DNA from: CAYLSV01 sp964386435
GTDB taxonomy: Bacteria; Planctomycetota; Phycisphaerae; Tepidisphaerales; Tepidisphaeraceae
DNA: 64,000 bases
Assembly (NCBI GenBank): GCA_964386435.1
Contig: CAYLSV010000001.1
Span: forward strand, 1-64,000
Direction: 5' to 3'
Shown here: piece by piece, positions 25,261 to 34,039 of the stretch
Layout: each line of letters opens with the position of its first letter
Position numbering within the stretch: position 1 is the stretch's first letter
The notes under the pieces: model-generated
What the model was told of the DNA's origin: nothing
What the model saw: only the letters and a program-made list of their open reading frames with translations
Databases searched by the model: none
Made by a program: the position numbers and the translations under genes

Positions 25261-26570
25261 GCCGCCACCCCGCGATCGTTCTGCTTGGCATCCGCGACAA
25301 GTTCATCGGCCACCGCTTCGGCCTCTGTGGCCGACTCAGCAATAAAGCGTTCAGCCGCCGGTAAGTCGTCGCCGAGGATCAGTTGCGCGATCCGCTTGGC
25401 GTCACTCACCTCGATGTCGTTGGGCACGTCCTGCCCGGTTGTGATGTAGCTGAGCTGCTTGCCGAGCTTTGCCGCCACGTTCAGCACGACGCCGACCTGC
25501 GCGGCTTCGTCGAGCTTGGTGAAGATCACCTTGTCCAGGCGGACCTGGTTGAACTTTTCCGTGACCAGCTCGAGCTGCCGCGGCGAGGCCGTGCTGGACA
25601 GCACCAGGTGAACCTCATCCGGTGCCGCCGCGGCGAGAAACTCCCGGAGTTTTGCCAAATCCTCCGTCGCCTTCGGGCTGCGGCCGGCGGTGTCGACGAG
25701 GACAAAGTCGCAGCCGGCCAGCTTCTCCAGCGCGGGCTTGATCTGCTCCGGGTTCGCCACGACTTCCAGATCGGCCCCGATAATGTCGGCGTACTTGCGC
25801 AGTTGGTCGACGGCGGCGAGGCGGTAGGTGTCGATCGTGATGAGCCCGACGCGGTGGCCTTCGCGGAGCTTCAGGTTGGCTGCGAGTTTGGCGACGGTCG
25901 TCGTCTTGCCGACGCCGGTCGGGCCGATGAGGGCCAGCACGTGCGGCCGGTTCTGCGCCGCCCGCCGGATCGGGCCGGCGGTGGGCAACAGCTTCGCCAG
26001 CTCCTTCGCCACAAGGTGCCGCACCTGCCGCTCGTCGGCGAGCATCATCGGGCGGGTCGTCTCGATCAGCCGGCGGATGATCTGCTGTGCCAGCTCCTCG
26101 GCCACGGCGTTGCTGATGAGCTGCATGTACGCGTCTTGCAGATTGTCCGGCAAATCGGGCCGAACCTGCTGGTGCTGCACGCGGACGAGGTCCTTCACGA
26201 CCGACTTCAAGTCGGCCATCTCCTGGTTGAGCTGCCGGTACTGGGCGGCCTGAGCGGCGGGTGTGCCCAGCAGCACGTCGCCCGGCCGAGCCGTCGGCGG
26301 GATCTCGGCGTGCAGCGGCGACGGCATCTTCGTCGGCGCCTCGGGCCGAACCGGCGCGGCAGGTGGCGGAATGTGTTTCTGCGGCTTCTTCCGAGCTTTC
26401 GGCAGGTTGCGGCCGACCGTCAATTCGATGTGCGTGTTGCGCACCAGGCCGAGGTAGCGCTTTGTCTCCACGCTCCGCGTGTGCAGGATGACCGCCGCGG
26501 GGCCGTACTCGGTTTTGGCGGCGTTGAGCGCCTCGGCCATGGTCGGTGCTTTGAAAACTTTCAAATCCAT
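25257..26570 (-). CDS. flhF: Flagellar SRP-like GTPase FlhF
   Basis: The 437-residue product starts with the FlhF B-domain (M-D-L-K-V-F-K-A-P-T-M-A-E-A-L). A Pro-rich linker and helical N-domain follow, then the SRP-type GTPase: P-loop G-P-T-G-V-G-K-T-T-T (about 219-228), D-T-Y-R-L-A-A-V-D-Q-L, V-D-T-A-G-R-S and F-T-K-L-D-E-A. It positions the flagellum at the membrane together with FlhG. A 10-bp hairpin separates it from flhA, its upstream neighbour. The last 40 residues are an acidic extension. Confidence 0.95.
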   Translation of the reverse strand: MDLKVFKAPTMAEALNAAKTEYGPAAVILHTRSVETKRYLGLVRNTHIELTVGRNLPKARKKPQKHIPPPAAPVRPEAPTKMPSPLHAEIPPTARPGDVLLGTPAAQAAQYRQLNQEMADLKSVVKDLVRVQHQQVRPDLPDNLQDAYMQLISNAVAEELAQQIIRRLIETTRPMMLADERQVRHLVAKELAKLLPTAGPIRRAAQNRPHVLALIGPTGVGKTTTVAKLAANLKLREGHRVGLITIDTYRLAAVDQLRKYADIIGADLEVVANPEQIKPALEKLAGCDFVLVDTAGRSPKATEDLAKLREFLAAAAPDEVHLVLSSTASPRQLELVTEKFNQVRLDKVIFTKLDEAAQVGVVLNVAAKLGKQLSYITTGQDVPNDIEVSDAKRIAQLILGDDLPAAERFIAESATEAEAVADELVADAKQNDRGVAA

Positions 26571-26588
26571 CTGACTCTCCCGGTTGCT

Positions 26589-26614
26589 GCGCTTCGTCGT
26601 CCGTGACGAAGCGC
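26589..26614 (-). other. Perfect hairpin between flhA and flhF
   Basis: GCGCTTCGTC (26589-26598) pairs perfectly with GACGAAGCGC (26605-26614) around a six-base loop. It lies in the 90-bp gap. There is no clear T-run after it on the minus strand, so it may protect or process the mRNA rather than end it. Confidence 0.5.
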
Positions 26615-26660
26615 GTGTTCTGTGACCAGCCTTACGCTTCTTCTTCCTTGTTCTTCGAAA

Positions 26661-28784
26661 TCAAGCGTTCATCGACACCAGCCCGACGGCTTCCACGTCC
26701 ACGTCCTGCACGACCTCGCCGTACCCCAGTACGGCCACATGTGGCAGCGCGTGGGCGACGACTTCGCGGACCGCCTGCCGCACCGCAGGGTCCACCAGCA
26801 GCACGCCCGGCCGGCCGGAAGCGGCCAGTTCCTCAACCTTTTCGGCGATTCGCGTGACCAGCGTCTGCTGCGTCTGGGCCGGCATCGTGAGGCGTGGAGC
26901 TTGCTGCTCGACCTCTTCGGTGTGGCCGCGGATGAGCTGCTCGACGGCCGGATCGAGCGTGACGCACCACAGCTTGTCCTGCTCGTCGACGTACTGCTTG
27001 CAGATCGTGCGGGCCAGCGCGTGGCGGCAGACCTCGGTGAGCAGGCTCGCGTCCGTGGTCCGGCCGGCGTAGTCGCCGATGGTCTCGACGATCGTCTCCA
27101 AGTCCCGCACCGGCACGCGCTCCCGCAGCAGATTCTGCATGACTTTCTGAATGTCGCCCGGCTTGGCCAGCTCCGGCACGACCTCCTCCACGAGAGCCGG
27201 CGACGTTTCCTTGAGTTTGTCCAGCAAATCCCGCACATTCTGCCGCGTGAGCAGCTCGTGGCTGAACCGCTTGAGGACTTCGGCGAGGTGCGTGCTCAGC
27301 ACGTCGACGGCGTCGACGACAGTGTAATTGAGCACCTCCGCCTCCTCCCGTTGCGGCTCGGTGATCCAGTAGGCGGGCAGGCCGAACGCCGGCTCCGTCG
27401 TCGGCTCCGCGGCGGTGATCGGGCCGGCGGCGGTGCCGCTGTCCATTGCCATGTACTGCTCGGGGAACGTCTCGCCGCGGGCGATTGTTGCGCCGCGGAG
27501 CTTGACGACGTACTCGGTCGGCTCGAGCTGCACGTTGTCGCGGATGCGGACCGACGGCACCACAATGCCCAGCTCGATCGCCAGTTGCTGGCGGACGCTG
27601 GTGATCCGCGGCAGCAGTTCGCCCTGCCGCTTCGGGTCGCACATGGCGATCAGGCCGCCGCCGACTTCGAGTTCGAGGGCGTCGAGCGAAAGCTGATCCT
27701 CGATGGCCGGCGGCTCGACCGCGGCGGCGGCCTGGGCCGACTCCTGCCGCGTCGCCGCCTCGGCCTTCTTGTTGTCCCGCCGCGTCAGCAGGTAAGCCAC
27801 CCCGCCGCAGCCCGCCCCGAGCACCAGCATCGGCACCGCCGGCAACCCGGTGACGCTCATGACCACCAGGAACCCGGCCGCGACGACGAGCGCCTTGGGC
27901 CGGTCGAACACCTGCGTGATAATCTCGTTGCCCAGCTCCTCGCGGCTGCTGCTCCGCGTGACGAGCAGGCCGGCCGCGAGCGACACGACGAACGCCGGCA
28001 CCTGCGACACCAGGCCGTCGCCGATCGTGAGCCGCGTGAACAAACCGGCGATGTCGCCGATCGCCCAATCGGTCTCGGTCATGCCGACGAAGATGCCGCC
28101 GACGATGTTGACCAGCGTGATGACGATGCCGGCGATGGCGTCGCCGCGGACGAACTTGCTGGCACCGTCCATCGACGCGTAAAAGTCAGCTTCTTGTCCG
28201 ATATTCTCCCGCCGCTTGCGGGCCTCGGTCTCGTCGATCGCCCCGGCGTTCAGGTCGGCGTCGATGGCCATCTGCTTGCCGGGCATCGCGTCGAGCGTGA
28301 ACCGCGCGGCCACCTCGCTGATCCGCGTGCTGCCCTTCGTGATGACCACGAACTGGATGACAAAGATGATGACGAAGATGATGAGCCCGACGACGATCTT
28401 GTCGCCGGTGACAAAGCTGCTGAAGGTCTGAATCACGTCGCCGGCCGAGTGCAGAGCTTCGTCCGGGTTGGACACGCCGTCGCCCGCCGTCAGGATCAGC
28501 CGGGTGGTGGCGACGTTGAGCACGAGGCGGAACAGCGTCACCGCGAGCAGCACGCTCGGGAACGACGCCAACTCCAGCGGGCTCTTCACGTACACGACGC
28601 TGACGAGCAAAATGACGCTGAGGGTCAGATTTATGACCAGCAGCAGATCGAGGATCGCCGTTGGCAGCGGGACGAGGAAGACGAACAGCAGCCCGACCAG
28701 CGCCGCCGGAAACGCCGCGCCCTTCACGCGATCGGCGTGGGCCATCAACAAATTGGGCGGGGCGGCAGCGGTCAAAGGTGACAT
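26661..28784 (-). CDS. flhA: Flagellar export gate protein FlhA
   Basis: The 707-residue product is full length: about eight membrane helices in residues 20-320 and the highly conserved FHIPEP-type region (S-P-L-E-L-A-S-F-P-S-V-L-L-A-V-T-L-F-R-L within it). The large cytoplasmic domain, from about 350 to the end, has the G-R-P-G-V-L-L-V-D-P-A-V-R segment near its C-terminus. FlhA is the main gate component of the flagellar type III export apparatus and binds FliI/FliJ and chaperone-substrate complexes. It follows flhB after about 104 bp. Confidence 0.97.
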   Translation of the reverse strand: MSPLTAAAPPNLLMAHADRVKGAAFPAALVGLLFVFLVPLPTAILDLLLVINLTLSVILLVSVVYVKSPLELASFPSVLLAVTLFRLVLNVATTRLILTAGDGVSNPDEALHSAGDVIQTFSSFVTGDKIVVGLIIFVIIFVIQFVVITKGSTRISEVAARFTLDAMPGKQMAIDADLNAGAIDETEARKRRENIGQEADFYASMDGASKFVRGDAIAGIVITLVNIVGGIFVGMTETDWAIGDIAGLFTRLTIGDGLVSQVPAFVVSLAAGLLVTRSSSREELGNEIITQVFDRPKALVVAAGFLVVMSVTGLPAVPMLVLGAGCGGVAYLLTRRDNKKAEAATRQESAQAAAAVEPPAIEDQLSLDALELEVGGGLIAMCDPKRQGELLPRITSVRQQLAIELGIVVPSVRIRDNVQLEPTEYVVKLRGATIARGETFPEQYMAMDSGTAAGPITAAEPTTEPAFGLPAYWITEPQREEAEVLNYTVVDAVDVLSTHLAEVLKRFSHELLTRQNVRDLLDKLKETSPALVEEVVPELAKPGDIQKVMQNLLRERVPVRDLETIVETIGDYAGRTTDASLLTEVCRHALARTICKQYVDEQDKLWCVTLDPAVEQLIRGHTEEVEQQAPRLTMPAQTQQTLVTRIAEKVEELAASGRPGVLLVDPAVRQAVREVVAHALPHVAVLGYGEVVQDVDVEAVGLVSMNA

Positions 28785-28873
28785 CCGTGTCGGCCGACAA
28801 CCTGTCGGGGTGGTCCGCCGAATCCATCCGGCGACAGGTGGGAGAGTAGAGGAATAACAGCAGCCTGCAAGCG

Positions 28874-28905
28874 GAAAGGCCGCCTTCCTCAGGCGGTCTT
28901 TTTGT
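28874..28905. terminator. Hairpin over the flhB stop codon
   Basis: AAAGGCCGCC pairs with GGCGGTCTTT with one mismatch across TTCCTCA, which includes the flhB stop. T-runs lie on both sides. It could partly end transcription between flhB and flhA, or simply be a coupled structure; flhA must still be expressed. Confidence 0.35.
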
Positions 28906-29989
28906 CGCCCCGGCCTGTCGCAGCCAGGCCGTCCATTTGGTAGACGTAGGCCAAGATCTCGGCCACGGCGGCGAAGTGTTCCTCGGGAATTTCATCCCCA
29001 ACTTCTGCACTTCTCCACAACGCCCGCGCCAGCGGCGGCTTTTCGATGACCGGGACCGCGTGCTCGGCCGCCAACTCCCGGATGCGGAACGCGACGTGGT
29101 CGGCCCCCTTGGCCACCACCACCGGCGCATTGGCCAGCGCCGCGTCGTATTTCAAAGCCACCGCGAAGTGCGTCGGATTCGTCACCACGAAGTCGGCCCC
29201 CGGCACGGTCTGCTGCGCCCGCTGCATCGCCCGCTGGGCGGCGATCTGTTTGCGGCGGGCGTTCATGTGCGGGTCGCCCTCCTGCTCCCGCGTCTCCTTC
29301 TTGATGTCATCGTGGCTCATCCGAAGTTCCTTGTGTTTCTTTTGTTTCTGGTAGGCAAAGTCGACGATGCCGAGGATGAACAGGGCCGCCGCCACCTTGA
29401 TGCCGATGAGGAAAATGATCCAGCCGCCCTCGCCCATCGTCTGCCGGTGGTCCAGCGCGTTGAGGCCGATGATGTCGGTCTCGGCCATCTGGAAGCTGAC
29501 GATCGCCACCGCCGCGACGGCCGTGATCTTCGCCACGCCCATGAGAAACTTGACGTAGGTGTCGGCTTTGAGGAACAGGTTCTTGAAGCCTTCGACTGGG
29601 TTGAGCTTGTCGATCTTCGGCTCGAGCTTTTTCGCCGTGAACATCAGCCCGGTCTGGGCAACGTGAGCGATGACGCTCAGCACGAGCGCGCCCGCGGCCA
29701 ACCCCAGGATCGCCGGGCCGGCGTGGCGGACGATGACGAGGGTGGCCGCCCCGGCATCGCCGTCGACGGTTGGGGCCGCGAGCATGACGCCAAACAACTG
29801 CTTCGTCGACTCGATCAGCCCCTCGTACAGCGGCATACCCAGCGCGAACAGCAGCAGCATCATGCCGAACAGCAGCGTGGCCCCGGACAGATCAACGCTT
29901 TTGGCGACGTCACCGTCCTGGCGGGCCTTGTTCAGGCGGTGCTGAGTCGGTTCCTCAGTTTTGTCTCCTTGATCCTGCTGATCGGCCAT
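28889..29989 (-). CDS. flhB: Flagellar export switch protein FlhB
   Basis: The 366-residue product has the N-terminal D-K-T-E-E-P-T-x-x-R-L signature, four membrane helices, and the cytoplasmic domain with the self-cleavage motif N271-P272-T-H. Cleavage between Asn and Pro changes export from hook to filament proteins. The C-terminal part (A-P-V-V-V-A-K-G, I-R-E-L-A, P-V-I-E-K-P-P-L-A-R-A-L) matches the FlhB_C fold. It follows fliR by 12 bp. Confidence 0.96.
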   Translation of the reverse strand: MADQQDQGDKTEEPTQHRLNKARQDGDVAKSVDLSGATLLFGMMLLLFALGMPLYEGLIESTKQLFGVMLAAPTVDGDAGAATLVIVRHAGPAILGLAAGALVLSVIAHVAQTGLMFTAKKLEPKIDKLNPVEGFKNLFLKADTYVKFLMGVAKITAVAAVAIVSFQMAETDIIGLNALDHRQTMGEGGWIIFLIGIKVAAALFILGIVDFAYQKQKKHKELRMSHDDIKKETREQEGDPHMNARRKQIAAQRAMQRAQQTVPGADFVVTNPTHFAVALKYDAALANAPVVVAKGADHVAFRIRELAAEHAVPVIEKPPLARALWRSAEVGDEIPEEHFAAVAEILAYVYQMDGLAATGRGDKKTA

Positions 29990-30001
29990 CTCGGCGGCTC
30001 C

Positions 30002-30781
30002 TCACTCGCGGGCGGTGGTGTACAGGTTGAACGTGATCGTGATGGCCTCGTGCAACGCGTCGCTGAGGGCGCGGGCGGAACTGAGCATGACGATGATGAT
30101 GACGGCCATCCCGATCAGCGCCCGCAGCGACAGGCCGGCGGAGAGCAGGTTCAGCGCCGGCATGCCCTTGGCGATGAAGCCGAGCGAGAGATCGACCGCG
30201 AGCATCGCGACGAACATCGGCGCGCCGAGCCGGACGGTCAGGTTCGTTGCCGCGGCGAGCAAGCCGACGATGATGTTGAGTACATCGGCATCCACGCCAA
30301 CCGTCAGCGGCGGCAGGACGTCGAACGATTCGTACACGCCCATCACGAGCAGCCGGTGGCCGTCGATGCCGAGGAAAATGAACAAAGTGAGCAGAAAGTA
30401 AATTTGTTCGATGGCCCCGCCGCCCATCTCGGCCGAGGGGTTGAAAACGCTGGCGAGGCCCAGGCCCATCTGCTGGCCGATGGCATTGCCGGCCCACTGG
30501 GCGCCGACGAACACCATCGCCGCGCACATGCCCAGGGCGAAGCCGAACAGAATCTCGCCGGCGAGCCCCATGGTTAGCGAGTAGACGTCGCTCGGCACGT
30601 GCGGCGGCACCCGGCCGCCGGCGAACAGGCCGATGGTCATGGCGATGCCGAACATCACCTTCACCCGCTTGGGCACCGCCCCGCTGCCGAGCACGGGCGC
30701 GAACAGCATGACCCCGGCGAACCGGCAGATGGCCGCGGCGAGGCCGGGGGCGACGGCGGGAAGTTCGATGAGCGGCATCAT
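30002..30781 (-). CDS. fliR: Flagellar export protein FliR
   Basis: The 259-residue product has about six membrane helices and conserved family segments such as R-F-A-G-V-M-L-F-A-P-V-L-G-S near the start and P-A-L-N-L-L-S-A-G-L-S-L-R near the end. FliR is part of the FliPQR export-gate core. The gene lies six bases after fliQ. There are two adjacent ATG codons at the start; the first is used here. Confidence 0.94.
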   Translation of the reverse strand: MMPLIELPAVAPGLAAAICRFAGVMLFAPVLGSGAVPKRVKVMFGIAMTIGLFAGGRVPPHVPSDVYSLTMGLAGEILFGFALGMCAAMVFVGAQWAGNAIGQQMGLGLASVFNPSAEMGGGAIEQIYFLLTLFIFLGIDGHRLLVMGVYESFDVLPPLTVGVDADVLNIIVGLLAAATNLTVRLGAPMFVAMLAVDLSLGFIAKGMPALNLLSAGLSLRALIGMAVIIIVMLSSARALSDALHEAITITFNLYTTARE

Positions 30782-30787
30782 GATCTC

Positions 30788-31048
30788 CTACGGCATGCCG
30801 AACGAGAACATCGCCCGCGAGAAGTCGAGGATGTGCATCCCCATCCACGACAGCGTGAGCGCCGCCACGGCGATCATCGCGGCGATCTTCGGGATAAACG
30901 CAAGGGTTTGCTCCTGAATCTGCGTGACCGCCTGCACGAGCGACACGGCGATGCCGACGATTAGGCCGACGATGAGGATGGGCGCGCTCACCAGCAGAAT
31001 GAGCACAAGGGTCTGCCGGAGCAGGTCGGAGGCGGCGTCGAGTTCCAT
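30788..31048 (-). CDS. fliQ: Flagellar export protein FliQ
   Basis: The 86-residue product has two membrane helices (about 12-38 and 50-72) around the conserved G-L-I-V-G-I-A-V-S-L-V-Q-A-V-T-Q-I-Q-E-Q-T-L segment. It packs round FliP and FliR in the export gate. ATG 31048 was chosen because family members start M-[ED]-x-x-x-A-x-x-L; the in-frame TTG before it would overlap the intergenic space. It lies 16 bp after fliP. Confidence 0.95.
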   Translation of the reverse strand: MELDAASDLLRQTLVLILLVSAPILIVGLIVGIAVSLVQAVTQIQEQTLAFIPKIAAMIAVAALTLSWMGMHILDFSRAMFSFGMP

Positions 31049-31064
31049 GGTTGCCCTCAATGGT

Positions 31065-31874
31065 TCAGATCATCACGAAGCTCTCGATGAGCGACGCCGT
31101 CACGAGCCGCCAGCCGTCGACGAGGACGAACAGCAGCAGCTTGAACGGCAGGCTCACCAGCACCGGCGGCAGCATCATCATGCCCATGCTGATGAGCACC
31201 GCACTGACCACCATGTCCACCACGAGAAACGGCAGGTAGATTTTGAAGCCCATCAGGAAGGCCGTCTTCAGCTCGCTGAGCATGAACGCCGGGATCAGGC
31301 TGGTGGTGGCAACGTCGTCCCACGTCTCGGGGTCCTCCTCACTGGCGTAGCCGTGAAACAGGAGTACATCCTCCTCGTTTCCTTGGTACTCGATCTGCAG
31401 GATCATGAAGTCGCGGATCGGCACGAGCGCCCGATCGGCGGCTTCTTGTTGGGGAAGCTCGCCATTGAGGTAGGGTTGCAGGGCGTCGTCGTGAACCCGC
31501 TGCCACGTCGGGGCCATGATGACGCAGGTCATGAAAAGCGATAACCCGATGATCACCTGGTTGGGCGGCAGCGAGTTGGTGCCAATCGCTTGGCGGAGCA
31601 GGCCCAGGACGATGATGATGCGGGTGAAGCTCGTCGCCATGACCAGCAGGGCCGGGGCGAGCGAGAGGACGGTCATCAAAACGATGACCTGCAGCGTGGC
31701 CGGGAGGTTTTCGCGGTCGGTGACGTCGGGCAGCGTCATCGACGTGGGCTGCTGCGCGTTGCCATAGATGTCGTCGAAGCCGCCGGACTGGGCGGCGGCG
31801 ATGCTCGGCAGGAGCGCGACGGCGAGGAACGCGAGGAGGGTCAGAAGTTTGGCGGCGTGAGCATCCGTTCTCAT
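31065..31874 (-). CDS. fliP: Flagellar export protein FliP
   Basis: The 269-residue product has a cleavable signal peptide (to about residue 28), as FliP proteins often do, then the conserved segments S-F-T-R-I-I-I-V-L, R-Q-A-I-G-T-N-S-L-P-P-N-Q-V-I-I-G-L-S-L-F, R-D-F-M and L-I-P-A-F-M-L-S-E-L-K-T-A-F. The last includes the family signature. FliP forms the core of the export gate with FliQ and FliR. Confidence 0.97.
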   Translation of the reverse strand: MRTDAHAAKLLTLLAFLAVALLPSIAAAQSGGFDDIYGNAQQPTSMTLPDVTDRENLPATLQVIVLMTVLSLAPALLVMATSFTRIIIVLGLLRQAIGTNSLPPNQVIIGLSLFMTCVIMAPTWQRVHDDALQPYLNGELPQQEAADRALVPIRDFMILQIEYQGNEEDVLLFHGYASEEDPETWDDVATTSLIPAFMLSELKTAFLMGFKIYLPFLVVDMVVSAVLISMGMMMLPPVLVSLPFKLLLFVLVDGWRLVTASLIESFVMI

Positions 31875-31900
31875 CGCGTGCCTCTTTCGGGAGTGGGAGG

Positions 31901-32485
31901 TCAGGTTTTGGCGACGCCGGTGGTTTGGCCGATGCGGCTAATCAGGGTGCGGAGCTCGCTGGCCGCGTCCTGCGGCTGGGGCTCGGTGGGCGGCACGTCG
32001 GCGTCGGCGGGTTCGGGATAGGTCTCGCCGGCGTCGGCGAGCTCGCTCACGAAAGGGCGGTCTGCGGTGGCGGACGTGCCGACTAGCTCGGCAATTTCGT
32101 CGGCGTCGGTGATGACGTCGAGCTTGGTCAGCGGCTGCCCGGCCGCCTCGCCGCAGACCAGGACGCGGCGGCCGACTTTCACCAGCACGACGCCGTGCTT
32201 CGGCGAGACGGCGGCACGGCCGACGACGGTGGCAACGCCGGACTTGAAGGTCGTTTTAGTGCCTGTCGCCTTTCGGTAGCACCAAGCGAGGCCGACGACG
32301 AGGCCGAGCACGGCGGCGAGGGAAAAGGCGGTGCGAACCAAGCCCGGCCCCTCGGCGGCTCCGGCGTCGGACACCTGCCCCGCCACGCCGTCCACGCCGC
32401 CGCTGGGGAACGGCACCCCGGCATATCGGCTCGGGGCAGCCCCGAGCGCGCACGTCAACAACATCAAGAGAATCAGCCGCTTCAT
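31901..32485 (-). CDS. fliO: Flagellar protein FliO-like
   Basis: The 194-residue product has a signal-like N-terminus, a membrane helix (about 52-70) and a cytoplasmic domain with a V-S-P-K-H-G-V-V-L-V-K-V-G-R-R-V-L-V pattern like that of FliO, which helps FliP assemble. Family similarity is always low, but position between fliN and fliP supports the call. The tail is Asp/Glu/Pro-rich and ends near the fliP start. Confidence 0.82.
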   Translation of the reverse strand: MKRLILLMLLTCALGAAPSRYAGVPFPSGGVDGVAGQVSDAGAAEGPGLVRTAFSLAAVLGLVVGLAWCYRKATGTKTTFKSGVATVVGRAAVSPKHGVVLVKVGRRVLVCGEAAGQPLTKLDVITDADEIAELVGTSATADRPFVSELADAGETYPEPADADVPPTEPQPQDAASELRTLISRIGQTTGVAKT

Positions 32486-32516
32486 GGCGTCCTTGCCTCG
32501 CGAGGGTTGATGAGAC

Positions 32517-33032
32517 TCAGGCCGCCTCGGGCGTCGGCACGTTGACGATCTCGTTGACGCGGACGCAGAAGTTGTCGTTCAACACCAGCACCTCGCCGCG
32601 GGCGACGAGTCGGTCGTTGACGTAGACGTCGACCGGATCGCCGGCGAGTTTGTCGAGCTCGACGACGCAGCCCTCACCGAGCCTGAGCACGTCCTCGACC
32701 ATCATCCGGCTGCGTCCGAGCTCGATGGTGACGTCGAGGTCGACGTCGCGGAGCATGTCGATGCTCGATGCCTGGACCTGGTCGAGCACCTTGTTGAAGT
32801 CGGGCAGCGTTGGCCGCTCGGTGCCGGGGGCGGGCGGCTCGGCGGGGTTGCCGACGTCGTCGAAGGTGGCCTGATCGAGCAGCGCGTCGACGGCGGCCGG
32901 GTCGACGCCGCCGTCGTCGGCACCGATTGCGTCGGCGACGCTGTCGAGGGCGGCGGACAGCTCGTCGGCGGCCGATTCGACGTCGGGGCCGGCGGGGGCG
33001 TCGGTGGAAAGTTCGGTGTCGGTGTCGCTCAT
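32517..33032 (-). CDS. fliN: Flagellar motor switch protein FliN
   Basis: The product is about 171 residues. The last 85 form the SpoA/FliN domain: L-D-V-D-L-D-V-T-I-E-L-G-R-S-R-M, V-L-R-L-G-E-G-x-V-V-E-L-D-K-L-A-G-D-P-V-D-V-Y-V-N and G-E-V-L-V-L-N-D-N-F-C-V-R-V. The first 80 are acidic, Ala-rich and probably flexible. FliN forms the base of the C-ring. ATG 33032 was preferred because upstream in-frame codons look non-coding. fliM, which normally lies between fliL and fliN, is absent; only 145 bp separate the two. Confidence 0.93.
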   Translation of the reverse strand: MSDTDTELSTDAPAGPDVESAADELSAALDSVADAIGADDGGVDPAAVDALLDQATFDDVGNPAEPPAPGTERPTLPDFNKVLDQVQASSIDMLRDVDLDVTIELGRSRMMVEDVLRLGEGCVVELDKLAGDPVDVYVNDRLVARGEVLVLNDNFCVRVNEIVNVPTPEAA

Positions 33033-33177
33033 CCCTGGCCGTCCTGGCTCGGGTGAAAGTGAAGCGCGGCCGCCGGCATCCATACCGGGGTGAGTCGCAC
33101 GCGGACCGACAGTCTGCCGATCCGCCGCCGCCTGTCAAGCGTTATCGGACGGCACCTTGTCGGGGCTTGAGCGAGAT

Positions 33178-33756
33178 TCAGAAGTCGATGCGGAACGGCA
33201 CGCAGCTGGGCACGATGACCTCGCTAACGGCGCCTTCGCCGAGGATTTGCTCGAGTTCGTGAAGCATTTTGCGGCGCAGCGAGCTGAGGCCGGGGTCGTC
33301 GCCGCTGAGCTTGTCGGGGTCGGCCTCGCCGATGAGCATGCGGGCGCGGTCCTGGATCAGCGGCTGATACGCCTCGATCTTGGCCTTCACTTCCTCGCTT
33401 TGGGCGGCGTCGGTGAAGGCGAAAAAGGTGACGTCGAACAAATACTGCCGGCCGCTGCGGGTGTTGTGGGCGCGAACGTCGGCGATGGGAACGATCACGC
33501 GGTCCTCGCCGCTGGCGGCGGCATCGCCGCCGTGGCCGTCACCCTCGGCGTGGCCCTCGGCGCCGTGAAGCTCGGCTTGGAGCGCGGCGGCGGAGGCGTC
33601 GGGGCCGCCGCCCATGAACTTCATGACGCCGAACAGCGCCGCCGCCTCAATGACCATGACGCCGCCGATGATCGTCGGCAGGCTGGTGAGGAAGCCGCCC
33701 TTTTTCTTCTCGCCGTCTGCGCCGTCTTCGGGTTTGGTCTTGGGGTCGTCGGCCAT
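33178..33756 (-). CDS. fliL: Flagellar basal-body-associated protein FliL
   Basis: The 192-residue product has a charged N-terminus, one membrane helix (about 26-46) and a periplasmic domain whose end, I-L-G-E-G-A-V-S-E-V-I-V-P-S-C-V-P-F-R-I-D-F, fits the FliL pattern. FliL rings surround stator units. A His/Gly/Asp-rich linker (about 60-82) after the helix is unusual. It lies about 55 bp after flbD, where motA and motB would be expected first. Confidence 0.85.
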   Translation of the reverse strand: MADDPKTKPEDGADGEKKKGGFLTSLPTIIGGVMVIEAAALFGVMKFMGGGPDASAAALQAELHGAEGHAEGDGHGGDAAASGEDRVIVPIADVRAHNTRSGRQYLFDVTFFAFTDAAQSEEVKAKIEAYQPLIQDRARMLIGEADPDKLSGDDPGLSSLRRKMLHELEQILGEGAVSEVIVPSCVPFRIDF

Positions 33757-33811
33757 GAAGTCTCCGTGCCTTGCATCGGCGCTTGGACGGCGGGTCGTGA
33801 ACCGCGGCGAC

Positions 33812-34006
33812 CTAATCGGTCAACGGTCGACGGGTCATGCGGGCGTAGTCGATGCTCCGCCGGACGACCTCGGCCATTTTCTCCTTGACCATCACCCGCT
33901 CGCCGCCGTCGCAGCAGATGACGGTGTCGGGCGTGGTCTCCATGAACCGGATCTTCTCGGCGTTGATGACGAACGGCGAGCCATTGAGTCGGGTGAGCTG
34001 AATCAC
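33812..34006 (-). CDS. flbD: FlbD-family flagellar protein
   Basis: The 64-residue product, with M-I-Q-L-T-R-L-N-G-S-P-F-V-I-N-A-E-K-I and E-T-T-P-D-T-V-I-C, matches the small FlbD (SwrD-like) family found next to flgE and motA in many bacteria. In Bacillus SwrD is needed for full motor power. This is not the Caulobacter transcription factor of the same name. It lies 33 bp after flgE. Confidence 0.9.
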   Translation of the reverse strand: MIQLTRLNGSPFVINAEKIRFMETTPDTVICCDGGERVMVKEKMAEVVRRSIDYARMTRRPLTD

Positions 34007-34039
34007 GTGAGCCTCCTTGCTTCGGGTAGAACAGGTGAA

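Noticed and set aside
26622..28781. 719-codon plus-strand frame opposite flhA
   Set aside because: It mirrors flhA exactly and has a low-complexity Arg/Asp/His-rich product without a recognisable fold.
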